A stretch of 64,000 nucleotides of DNA from Streptomyces uncialis (GTDB lineage: Bacteria; Actinomycetota; Actinomycetes; Streptomycetales; Streptomycetaceae). Under the pieces are notes generated by a model. It was given only the letters and a program-made list of their open reading frames with translations. It searched no databases and was not told the origin of the DNA. Position numbers and translations under genes: made by a program. Location of the stretch: contig NZ_CP109583.1 of NCBI RefSeq assembly GCF_036250755.1, positions 6,611,501-6,675,500 on the forward strand. Reading direction: 5' to 3'. This document shows, piece after piece, positions 28,200 to 36,142 of the stretch (positions are counted from its first letter, which is position 1; every line of letters starts with the position of its first letter).

Positions 28200-29102
28200 T
28201 CAGCGGGGCTGGAACTGCGGGCCCTGCGGCGGCAGCCGGAAGTCCGGGTCGGGAACGACCGCGGCGACCGGCTGCGGATAGCCGTACGAAGGCTGCGGGG
28301 CCCCCGGCTGCCCGGACGGCGGCTGAGGGTAGCCGTACGTGGGCCGCGGCGACGGGCCGGCCGTCGTCGCGGCCGGGGGATAGCCGTACGCGGGCCCGGC
28401 GGCCGGTTCCCGCGGGGCGGGCGGATACGCCGGATGGGGCGCGGTCTGCCGGGGCACGGTGTGCGCCGGGCCGGACGGGGCCGCCGCGGACGGCTGCGCG
28501 GGCGGCGGGACCGCGGCGTCCCGCACCTGCTCCGCGGCGTCCGGCTCCGGGTCCTGCTCGGACTCGTCCACCGAGATCCCGAAGTCCGTCGCGAGACCGA
28601 CCAGGCCGTTCGAGTACCCGTCACCCACCGCGCGGAACTTCCAGCCGTCGCCACGCCGGTACATCTCACCGCAGATCAGCGCCGTCTCCGCGCCCGTCTC
28701 CGGCCTGATGTCGAAATAGGCCAGCGGCTCGTCGTCCGCCGCGTCCGCGTCATGCAGCTGGATGCACAGCGTGTGCACCCGCTCGAACGGCACATCGTCG
28801 GCCGACGCCACCAGCAGCACCCGGTCGACCTCGGCGGGCAGCCCCGCGAGATCCGCCTGAATGGTGTCGGTGAGCCCCTGGGACCCGCGCTTCTTGCCCA
28901 GCCGCCACACCTTGCCCGACGGATGCCGCGGCTGGTTGTAGAAGACGAAGTCCTCGTCGGACCGCACCCGCCCCCCGGACCCGAGGAGCAGCGCCGAGAC
29001 ATCGACGTCCGGGACGTCCTGCCCCGGGGACCAGCGCAGCACCGCGCGTACCGCCGTCGCTTCGAGCGGGACGTTCGACCCCTTCAGCATCGCGTGCGTC
29101 AT
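28200..29102 (-). CDS. TerD-domain protein with YGYP-repeat tail
   Basis: 300 residues from MTHAMLKGSNVPLE. Residues 1-175 are a TerD domain with DVDVSALLL and GEMYRRGDGWKFRAVGDGY. Residues 180-300 are Pro/Ala/Gln-rich with three YGYP motifs, a disordered tail that could self-associate or bind a partner. It is the only minus-strand gene in the Ter island and diverges from the CitE-like gene over a 197-bp promoter region. Confidence 0.9.
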   Translation of the reverse strand: MTHAMLKGSNVPLEATAVRAVLRWSPGQDVPDVDVSALLLGSGGRVRSDEDFVFYNQPRHPSGKVWRLGKKRGSQGLTDTIQADLAGLPAEVDRVLLVASADDVPFERVHTLCIQLHDADAADDEPLAYFDIRPETGAETALICGEMYRRGDGWKFRAVGDGYSNGLVGLATDFGISVDESEQDPEPDAAEQVRDAAVPPPAQPSAAAPSGPAHTVPRQTAPHPAYPPAPREPAAGPAYGYPPAATTAGPSPRPTYGYPQPPSGQPGAPQPSYGYPQPVAAVVPDPDFRLPPQGPQFQPR

Positions 29103-29299
29103 ACGGCCATCCTGCCTTCCCGGCGGTCGCCAGGACAACGCGGGGGACGTGCCGCGACAAGGAAAACGGGCCCCGCGGGCCGACACGGACCGCAGCTGAT
29201 TACCAGAAATTCACGCCCCATGGGAACCCCTGACATACGTTCCTACGTACTATTACCGGCCACATTGCGTCGGAACATTCCGGCTTCACGGGGAGAGTC

Positions 29300-30466
29300 A
29301 TGCGTCATTTCGGGCACATCGCCCCTGAGGTGCGTCAGCGCCTCTTCCACCGGGAGCCGTGCGACTTCACCGCCGACTCTCCCGCCCGGGTGCTCGCGGT
29401 CGCCCTGGGAGCGACCCTCTACACCCCCGCCACCAGGCCCGCGCTGGCCGACGCCATCCGCAAACAGGCCGCTCGTGGCGTGATGTCCATGGTGCTGTGC
29501 CTGGAGGACTCCATCGAGGACACCGAGGTCCCCGACGCCGAGCGGAACATCGTCCGCCAGCTCACCGACCTCGCCGCGCACCCCGGCGGTGACCTGCCGC
29601 TTCTCTTCATCCGGGTCCGTACGCCGGAGCAGATCCCCGACCTGGTGCGGCGCCTGGGCGCGGCCGGCGCGCTGCTGTCCGGATTCGTACTGCCCAAGTT
29701 CACCGAGGAGCGGGGCATCCCCTTCCTGGAGGCCCTCACCGCCGCCGAGTCCCTCCACGGCCGCAGACTGTTCGCGATGCCGGTGCTGGAGTCCCCGGAG
29801 CTGCTGTACCTGGAGACCCGCCGCGAGACCCTCACCGGGATCGCCCGTACCGTCGACAAGTACCGCGACCGCGTTCTCGCCCTGCGACTGGGCGTGACCG
29901 ACTTCTGCTCGGTGTACGGGCTGCGCAGGCCGCCCGACCTGACCGCCTACGACGTCCAGGTCGTCGCCTCCGTCATCGGTGACGTGGTGAACCTCCTCGG
30001 CCGCGCCGACGGCACCGGCTACACCGTCACGGGGCCGGTCTGGGAGTACTTCCGGCTCCAGGAGCGCATGTTCAAGCCCCAGCTGCGCCGCAGCCCCTTC
30101 CTGGAGGGCCGCGCGGACGAGCTGCGCCAGACGCTCATCGAGCACGACCTCGACGGACTGCTCCGTGAGATCGAGCTCGACCGCGCCAACGGTCTGCTCG
30201 GCAAGACCTGCATCCATCCGTCGCACGTCCAGCCCGTGCACGCGCTGTCCGTGGTCAGTCACGAGGAGTACGGCGACGCGCGGGACATCCTGCGACCGGA
30301 GCGGGACGGCGGCGGCGTGATGCGTTCCGCCTACACGAACAAGATGAACGAGGTGAAACCCCACCGCGCGTGGGCCGAGCGCATCCTGCTGCGCGCCGAG
30401 GTGTTCGGCGTCGCACGCGAGGACGTCGGCTTCGTGGAACTTCTCGCCGCCGGGCTCTCCGGCTGA
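29300..30466 (+). CDS. CitE/HpcH-like aldolase-lyase of the Ter island
   Basis: 388 residues, ATG after GGGGAG. TIM-barrel HpcH/HpaI-citrate lyase beta superfamily: VMSMVLCLEDSIEDTEV holds the acidic Mg2+ ligands, LGVTDFCSVYGLRR and KTCIHPSHVQPVH are conserved active-site segments. Longer than CitE (about 290) because of an inserted middle region. This subgroup occurs with phosphoribosyltransferases and HAD phosphatases in Ter-linked clusters, where synthesis of a nucleoside-like metabolite has been proposed. It would make or break a C-C bond in that product (inference). Confidence 0.88.
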   Translation: MRHFGHIAPEVRQRLFHREPCDFTADSPARVLAVALGATLYTPATRPALADAIRKQAARGVMSMVLCLEDSIEDTEVPDAERNIVRQLTDLAAHPGGDLPLLFIRVRTPEQIPDLVRRLGAAGALLSGFVLPKFTEERGIPFLEALTAAESLHGRRLFAMPVLESPELLYLETRRETLTGIARTVDKYRDRVLALRLGVTDFCSVYGLRRPPDLTAYDVQVVASVIGDVVNLLGRADGTGYTVTGPVWEYFRLQERMFKPQLRRSPFLEGRADELRQTLIEHDLDGLLREIELDRANGLLGKTCIHPSHVQPVHALSVVSHEEYGDARDILRPERDGGGVMRSAYTNKMNEVKPHRAWAERILLRAEVFGVAREDVGFVELLAAGLSG

Positions 30467-30478
30467 ACACAAGGGACG

Positions 30479-33391
30479 ATGGACGACGTGGTGTGGACGG
30501 GGACGTGGGTCGCGCGGCGGCTCGGGATCGAACTGGTGGGTGCCGAGGCGGGCGCCGACGCGGGCACCCCTGGGCGCCCGGGTGGCCGGCCAGGCCCCGC
30601 CGGAGGCGGATCGGGCCCCTCGGACGGTGGATCGGGCCCCACCAGCGGCCGATCGGGGCCTACCAGCGGCCGATCGGGGCCTGTCAGCGACGGATCGGGG
30701 CCTGGCGATCGCGGATCAGGCCCTACCGGCGGCGGATCGGGCCCTACCGGTGGTCAAGGGACCTCAGGAGACCGTGAGCCTTCGGCAGCCCACGAGCCCC
30801 CGGGCGGTCAGGAGCTCTCCGGCGGCCATGAGCTCCCGGGTGATGACGAGCTGTCCGGCGGCCACGACCTCTCGGACAGCCACGACCTCTCTGCCGGTCA
30901 GAGGCTCTCGGACGGTCACGAGCTGAGGCAGCTCCTCGGGCTCGCGCTGCGCCGCAATCCCAAGCGCGCCCACCTGCTCGTGTCGAACGTGCTCGGCAAG
31001 CACGTCCCCCGGTCACCCGCCGTCGTCCACGGACACGGCCATGAGCTCGGCCGCCGGGTGCTCGCCCTCCTCGGCCCCGAAGAGGCCCGCCGGGCCGTGG
31101 TCCTCGGGTACGCGGAGACCGCGACGGGTCTCGGTCACTGTGTCGCCGACGGGATCGGCCTCGCCCCCTACCTCCACTCCACCCGGCGCCCCGTGCCCGG
31201 CGTCGCCACCGCCGCCGGGTTCGAGGAGGCCCACTCCCACGCCAGCAGCCATCTGCTGCTCCCCGAGGACCCCGCGCTGCTCGCCGGGGACGGACCCCTG
31301 GTGCTGGTGGACGACGAGTTCTCCACCGGCAACACCGTCCTCAACACGATCCGCGCCCTGCACGCCCGTCATCCCCGTGAGCGGTACGTCATCGTCGCGC
31401 TGATCGACATGCGGTCGGCCGAGGACCGCGGACGGCTCGACGCGTTCGCCCGCGAGATCGGCGCGCGGGTGGATCTCGTGGCCACCGCGGCGGGCACGGT
31501 GCGGCTGCCCGACGACGTCCTGGCGAAGGGCCAAGCCCTGGTCGCCCGGTATGAGACCGTGCCCCCGGCACCCGACGAAGCCGTACCGACGCCGACGCCG
31601 ACGACGCCAGGGGCAGTCCCCGCGAGCGGGCGGAACGCGGCCACCCATCCCACGCCCGGGCGCCCCACGACCGCGCCCGTCGTCCGCGCCGCCCTCGACT
31701 GGCCCGTCGGGATCCCCGACGGCGGACGGCACGGGTTCACCCCCGAGCACCAGGCCCGGCTCGAATCCGCGCTCCCGGCGATGGCCGCACAGCTCGCCCC
31801 CCACCTCCGCCCCGCGCCCGGCACGACCCGCCCGCGGGTCCTCGTCCTCGGCTTCGAGGAACTCATGTACGCCCCGCTCCGGCTCGCCACTGCGCTGGAG
31901 AACCTGCTCGACGCGGACCTCTTCTTCTCCACCACCACCCGCTCACCCGTCCTCGCCGTGGACGACCCCGGCTACGCCATCCGCAGCCGACTGGTCTTCC
32001 CCGCTCATGACGACCCGGGCGACGGACCCGGCACCCGCTACGCCTACAACGTGGCCGGCGCGGGCTTCGACACCGTCGTCGCCGTCGTCGACTCCACCGC
32101 GGACACCCCCGCCCTGCACGCCCCCGACGGGCTCCTCGCCCAGCTCGCCCGGCACACCTCCCGTGTCGTGCTGGCCGTCGTCCCCTCGTACATACCGCCC
32201 GCCGCGACGCGCGCCCCCGAAAGGCCCCCCATGCTCCCCGAGCCCCTCCGCGGCCCCGACTTCTCCTCCTACGCCTCCGAGGACGTGGGCTGGCTGCTCC
32301 AGGACCTCTCCTCGGTGCGGCTGGAGGCCCCCACCGAGGAACGCGAGGAGGCGATCCAGGCGGGCGGCGCCCACTACGCCGAGTCGCTGCCCGTCGAGTA
32401 CCAGCCGAGCCCCCAGTACCAGGAGCTGTTCCACAGCGCCCTCACCGACGCGGCCCAGCGGATCGCCGGGGCCGTCGGCACCGTCACCGACATCGTCCTC
32501 GCGGAGCGCTCACCCCGGCCCGTCCTGGTCTCCCTCGCCCGCGCCGGAACGCCCGTCGGCGTACTGATGCGGCGCTGGGCCCGGCACCACCACGGACTCG
32601 ACCTGCCGCACTACTCCGTGTCCATCGTCCGGGGCCGGGGCATCGACACCAACGCGCTGCGCTGGCTCGCCGCCCACCACGACCCCGCCGACATCGTCTT
32701 CGTCGACGGCTGGACCGGCAAGGGCGCCATCACCCGCGAACTCGCCCAGGCCCTCGAAGACTTCCAGGAGAGCACCGGCATCCGCGGCTTCGACCCCGGG
32801 ATCGCCGTCCTCGCGGACCCCGGATCATGTGTACGCACCTACGGCACCCGTGACGACTACCTGATCCCCTCCGCCTGCCTCAACTCCACCGTCTCCGGGC
32901 TGATATCCCGCACCGTCCTGCGCGCCGACCTCGTCGGACCGGACGACTACCACGGCGCGAAGTACTACCGCGAACTCACCGGCGCCGATGTCTCCACCGA
33001 CTTCATCGACCGGATCGCCGCCCGCTTCGACGAGGTCGCCGAGGCCGTCGCCGGGCGGGTCAAGGAACTGCTCGCGGCCGACCGGTCACCCACCTGGGAG
33101 GGCTGGGCCGCCGTCGAACGCATCAGCGAGGAGTACGGCATCCACGACGTCAACCTCGTCAAGCCCGGCGTCGGCGAGACCACCCGTGTCCTGCTGCGGC
33201 GCGTCCCCTGGAAGATCCTGGCCCGCGCCGACGCCGGGAGGGATCTCGACCACGTACGGCTCCTCGCCGAGCAACGCGGCGTCCCCGTCGAAGAGGTCCC
33301 CGGTCTGCCGTACACCTGCGTCGGCCTCATCCACCCCCGCTTCACCCGCGGCGCCACCGGCTCCGACGGCAAGTCGGTGGCCGCGCGATGA
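30479..33391 (+). CDS. Fused double phosphoribosyltransferase-TRSP-PELOTA protein
   Basis: 970 residues. Order: start of a PRTase domain (WTGTWVARRLGIEL, residues 6-19); two in-frame repeat tracts (43-91 and 109-150); remainder of PRTase 1 with the PRPP loop VLVDDEFSTGNT at 275-286; linker 365-400; a TRSP-type domain (RVLVLGFEELMYAPL, from about 455); a second PRTase of the StiP type (SLARAGTPVGVLMRR; VFVDGWTGKGAI near 740-750; DDYLIPSACLNSTVSGL); and a C-terminal PELOTA-like segment (VNLVKPGVGETTRVLLRR). In many bacteria these units are separate proteins. ATG with AAGGGACG upstream, 12 nt after the CitE-like gene. Predicted to attach phosphoribosyl groups in synthesis of a nucleoside-like metabolite. 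Confidence 0.85.
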   Translation: MDDVVWTGTWVARRLGIELVGAEAGADAGTPGRPGGRPGPAGGGSGPSDGGSGPTSGRSGPTSGRSGPVSDGSGPGDRGSGPTGGGSGPTGGQGTSGDREPSAAHEPPGGQELSGGHELPGDDELSGGHDLSDSHDLSAGQRLSDGHELRQLLGLALRRNPKRAHLLVSNVLGKHVPRSPAVVHGHGHELGRRVLALLGPEEARRAVVLGYAETATGLGHCVADGIGLAPYLHSTRRPVPGVATAAGFEEAHSHASSHLLLPEDPALLAGDGPLVLVDDEFSTGNTVLNTIRALHARHPRERYVIVALIDMRSAEDRGRLDAFAREIGARVDLVATAAGTVRLPDDVLAKGQALVARYETVPPAPDEAVPTPTPTTPGAVPASGRNAATHPTPGRPTTAPVVRAALDWPVGIPDGGRHGFTPEHQARLESALPAMAAQLAPHLRPAPGTTRPRVLVLGFEELMYAPLRLATALENLLDADLFFSTTTRSPVLAVDDPGYAIRSRLVFPAHDDPGDGPGTRYAYNVAGAGFDTVVAVVDSTADTPALHAPDGLLAQLARHTSRVVLAVVPSYIPPAATRAPERPPMLPEPLRGPDFSSYASEDVGWLLQDLSSVRLEAPTEEREEAIQAGGAHYAESLPVEYQPSPQYQELFHSALTDAAQRIAGAVGTVTDIVLAERSPRPVLVSLARAGTPVGVLMRRWARHHHGLDLPHYSVSIVRGRGIDTNALRWLAAHHDPADIVFVDGWTGKGAITRELAQALEDFQESTGIRGFDPGIAVLADPGSCVRTYGTRDDYLIPSACLNSTVSGLISRTVLRADLVGPDDYHGAKYYRELTGADVSTDFIDRIAARFDEVAEAVAGRVKELLAADRSPTWEGWAAVERISEEYGIHDVNLVKPGVGETTRVLLRRVPWKILARADAGRDLDHVRLLAEQRGVPVEEVPGLPYTCVGLIHPRFTRGATGSDGKSVAAR
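30605..30751 (+). repeat. 21-bp in-frame minisatellite, 7 copies
   Basis: Encodes seven 7-residue units of the form (G/R/D)GSGP(T/S)(S/G/D) at residues 43-91. Unit DNA approximates GGCGGATCGGGCCCTACCAGC. Confidence 0.9.
30803..30928 (+). repeat. 18-bp in-frame minisatellite, 7 copies
   Basis: Encodes seven hexads of the form GGHELS (GGQELS, GGHELP, GDDELS, GGHDLS, DSHDLS, AGQRLS, DGHELR) at residues 109-150, ending exactly where the conserved PRTase sequence resumes. Confidence 0.9.
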
Positions 33392-34242
33392 ACACCGCAC
33401 CCCACCGCACACAGGACAGCGACCCCCGCTCCGTCCTCGTCGCCAGTGACCTCGACCGCACCCTCATCTACTCCGCCGCCGCACTCGCCCTGGACGTCCC
33501 CGACGCCGAGGCGCCCCGGCTGCTCTGCGTCGAGGTCTACCAGGGCAAGCCCCTGTCCTACCTCACCGAGACCGCCGCCGCGCTCCTGGACGGACTCGCC
33601 CGCACCACGCACTTCGTCCCCACCACCACCCGCACCGTCGAGCAGTACCGCCGCATCCATCTCCCCGGGCCCGCCGCCCGGCACGCGATCTGCTCCAACG
33701 GCGGCCAGATCCTCGTGGACGGGGAGCCCGACGAGGAATGGCGGCGACAGGTCACGGGACGCATCGCGGACGAATGCGCCCCCCTCGAAGAGGTCCGCGC
33801 GCATCTGCGACACACCGCCGACCCGGCGTGGCTGCTCAAGGACCGCGTGGCCGAGGACCTCTTCGCCTACCTCGTCGTCGACCGCGCCCTGCTCCCCGGG
33901 ACCTGGGTCAAGGACCTCAGCGCATGGGCGGGACCCCGGGGCTGGACCGTCTCCCTCCAGGGCCGCAAGATCTACGCCGTCCCGAAGCCCCTCACCAAGA
34001 GCGCCGCGCTGCGCGAGGTCACCCGGCGCACCGGAGCCACCCGCGTCCTCGCCGCCGGGGACTCCCTCCTCGACGCCGATCTGCTGCTCGCCGCGGACCG
34101 GTCCTGGCGACCGGGCCACGGCGAACTCGCGGACGAAGGCTGGCAGGCGCCGAACCTCACAGCTCTTTCTGAGAGGGGCGTCGCTGCCGGCGAGACGATC
34201 CTGAGGAGCCTGACCCGCGCCGCTGCCCCGGACCGGGCTTGA
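33388..34242 (+). CDS. HAD-superfamily phosphatase of the Ter island
   Basis: 284 residues. HAD motif I is Asp21-Leu-Asp23-Arg-Thr25 (VASDLDRTL); motif II TTTRTVEQYRR; motif III Lys in PLTKSAALREV; motif IV AGDSLLDADLLL. Resembles Cof/sucrose-phosphatase-like HADs that dephosphorylate sugar phosphates. Start overlaps the PRTase stop by 4 bp (ATGA), so it acts in the same pathway, probably removing a phosphate from the ribosylated product. Its last 86 bp overlap the convergent DedA gene. Confidence 0.9.
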   Translation: MNTAPHRTQDSDPRSVLVASDLDRTLIYSAAALALDVPDAEAPRLLCVEVYQGKPLSYLTETAAALLDGLARTTHFVPTTTRTVEQYRRIHLPGPAARHAICSNGGQILVDGEPDEEWRRQVTGRIADECAPLEEVRAHLRHTADPAWLLKDRVAEDLFAYLVVDRALLPGTWVKDLSAWAGPRGWTVSLQGRKIYAVPKPLTKSAALREVTRRTGATRVLAAGDSLLDADLLLAADRSWRPGHGELADEGWQAPNLTALSERGVAAGETILRSLTRAAAPDRA

Positions 34243-34837
34243 ACATCCGCACCACCACGAAGAGGATCACCGCGAGGACGGCCAGCACCAGGACCACCTT
34301 CGAGTACGCCGAGACGTAGCCCGTCACCTCCGTCCAGTTCTCGCCGAGCAGATACCCGGCCATGACGAAGATGGTGTTCCAGATCGCGCTCCCGAGCGTC
34401 GTCAGCCCCAGGAACACCGGGATCGACATCCGCTCGATACCCGCGGGTATGGAGATCAGGCTCCGGAAGATCGGGATCATCCGCCCGAAGAACACGGCCT
34501 TCGTGCCATGGCGGGTGAACCACGCCTCGGTCTTCTCGATGTCCGCGACCTTCACCAGCGGCAGCTTGGACGCTATCGCGATCATGCGCTCGCGGCCGAG
34601 CATCGCCCCCACGCCGTAGAGGGCCAGCGCACCCACGACCGAACCGGCCGTGGTCCACAACAAGGCCGCCACCAGATTCATCTGGCCGGTACTCGCGGCG
34701 AATCCGGCCAGCGGCAGGATCACTTCACTGGGCAGGGGAGGGAAGAGGTTCTCCAGCGCGATGGCCAGTCCGGCACCTGGGGCGCCGAGCTGGTCCATCA
34801 AGCCGTTGATCCATTGTGGAGCGCTGCTTTCGATCAT
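34157..34837 (-). CDS. DedA-family membrane protein (copy 1)
   Basis: 226 residues from MIESSAPQWINGL. Typical VTT/DedA fold: ENLFPPLPSEVILPLAGF near the N-terminus, then GRMIPIFRSLISIPAG, with four to six membrane segments. DedA proteins are thought to flip or scramble phospholipids or undecaprenyl carrier and to maintain membrane integrity. The C-terminal tail is Arg/Ser-rich and overlaps the end of the HAD gene on the other strand. Confidence 0.92.
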   Translation of the reverse strand: MIESSAPQWINGLMDQLGAPGAGLAIALENLFPPLPSEVILPLAGFAASTGQMNLVAALLWTTAGSVVGALALYGVGAMLGRERMIAIASKLPLVKVADIEKTEAWFTRHGTKAVFFGRMIPIFRSLISIPAGIERMSIPVFLGLTTLGSAIWNTIFVMAGYLLGENWTEVTGYVSAYSKVVLVLAVLAVILFVVVRMFKPGPGQRRGSGSSGSSRRQRRPSQKEL

Positions 34838-34960
34838 GTCTCCACGGTAGGAAATCTGAGCTGAAGGCACACTGAAGCGGACCACATCGTTACGGTGGTA
34901 CGCGCCACAGGGAAGAACTGCGGTTTTCCACAATGTGCCGGGACCCGCCGGCTGGCTACC

Positions 34961-35164
34961 GTGATCGACGTGGACACAGTCGTACGCGGCGGGCTCAGAC
35001 TCGCCACCGGACTCGTGCTCGGCGCCTGCACCGCGGTCGCCGAGCTGATATTCGTGCTGCTCACGGGTCTGGCCCGCAGAGCCGCCGCGCTGGACGGGAC
35101 CTTCGATGTCGACAGCCCGGTCGGCGGACCGACCGTGATCACCGTGAAGCTGCCGTGCGGCTGA
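34961..35164 (+). pseudogene. Internally deleted sensor histidine kinase remnant
   Basis: 67-codon frame from GTG 34961. The first half is one membrane helix (GLRLATGLVLGACTAVAELIFVLL) like the start of a sensor kinase. The second half (GLARRAAALDGTFDVDSP then GGPTVITVKLPCG) matches the extreme C-terminus of HATPase domains, where a glycine box leads into V-SPPGGPTV. The dimerisation helix, phospho-His and nearly all of the ATPase domain are absent. It overlaps the response-regulator start by 10 bp, the usual position of a cognate kinase. It could alternatively be a short membrane protein retained for another role. Confidence 0.65.
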
Positions 35165-35799
35165 TCCTGGCCGAGGACTCGACGCTGCTGCGGGAGGGTC
35201 TGGTGCGGCTGCTCGCGGAGGAGGGCCACGAGGTGCTGGCGGCCGTGGGCGACGCGGTGGCGCTGCTGGCCGCCGTCGAACGGGAGCGCCCGGACGTCGT
35301 CGTCGCCGATGTCCGGATGCCGCCGACCCACAGCGACGAAGGGCTCCGCGCGGCGCTGGAGATCCGGGACCGCTGGCCGGGTGTCGGGGTCCTGGTGCTG
35401 TCGCAGTACATCGAGAAGCGCTACGCCACGGAACTGCTCACCGGGCAGTCGGAAGGGGTGGGATATCTGCTGAAGGACCGGGTGGTCCAGGTCGACGAGT
35501 TCCTGGACGCGTTGGAGCGGGTGGCCAAGGGCCGGGCGGCCTTCGACCCGGAGGTGGTCCGCCAGCTCCTCGGCGGCAGCCCGCACGCCGATCTGCTGGG
35601 CCGGCTGACCGCGCGGGAGAAGGAGGTACTGGCGGAGATGGCGCAGGGGCACACGAACGCGGCGATCGCCGGGCGGCTGCACATCTCGCAGAGCGCGGTC
35701 GAGAAACACATCAACGCGATCTTCGACAAGCTGGAGCTGTCGGGGGAGTCCGGCTACTCGCGCCGGGTGCTCGCGGTCCTCCGCTATCTGGGGACATGA
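35155..35799 (+). CDS. Response regulator, NarL family, apparently without its kinase
   Basis: 214 residues, GTG start (VRLILAEDSTLLREG) inside the end of the kinase remnant. Receiver with acidic pair (AED), phospho-Asp in VVVADVRMPP and Lys in YLLKDRV; LuxR helix-turn-helix LTAREKEVLAEMAQGHTNAAIAGRL. All expected receiver residues are intact, so it may be phosphorylated by another kinase or by acetyl phosphate, or act unphosphorylated. Confidence 0.92.
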   Translation: MRLILAEDSTLLREGLVRLLAEEGHEVLAAVGDAVALLAAVERERPDVVVADVRMPPTHSDEGLRAALEIRDRWPGVGVLVLSQYIEKRYATELLTGQSEGVGYLLKDRVVQVDEFLDALERVAKGRAAFDPEVVRQLLGGSPHADLLGRLTAREKEVLAEMAQGHTNAAIAGRLHISQSAVEKHINAIFDKLELSGESGYSRRVLAVLRYLGT

Positions 35800-35837
35800 G
35801 GGCCACCGGGACCCGGCATGCCCCCCCGCCGTGGGGT

Positions 35838-36059
35838 TCAGCCGCAGCAGCCGCCCCCGCAGCATCCTCCGCCGCCGCCCGAGGCGGGACCGGGCGCGGG
35901 AGCGGCGGCGGACGAGCCGCCGACGGCCACGGTCGACAGGAGCTTCACGGTGTCGTCGTGACCCACCGGACAGGCGGCGGGGGCGGCGGACTCGGCCATG
36001 GGACGGCTGAGTTCGAAGGTGTCGCCGCAGGTGCGGCAGCGGTACTCGTAGCGGGGCAT
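35838..36059 (-). CDS. FmdB-family zinc-ribbon protein
   Basis: 73 residues. N-terminal zinc ribbon MPRYEYRCRTCGDTFE with a further Cys in ACPVGH; the C-terminus is a Gly/Cys-rich tail (GGGGGCCGGGCCG) that adds four cysteines and could bind metal. FmdB proteins are small putative regulators of unknown mechanism. Convergent with the response regulator. Confidence 0.88.
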   Translation of the reverse strand: MPRYEYRCRTCGDTFELSRPMAESAAPAACPVGHDDTVKLLSTVAVGGSSAAAPAPGPASGGGGGCCGGGCCG

Positions 36060-36142
36060 GGGGACAGGCTAGCGGGCGGACGGCCGGTGCCGCGCGGGTG
36101 CTTCGGGCCATCCGGGGCGGTGCGGGCGCGGTAGGGGTCGGT

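Noticed and set aside
24079..34242. Tellurite-resistance plasmid or mobile island
   Set aside because: No integrase, transposase, attachment site or plasmid gene is present, and base composition does not differ from the flanks; such Ter genes are common in Streptomyces chromosomes.
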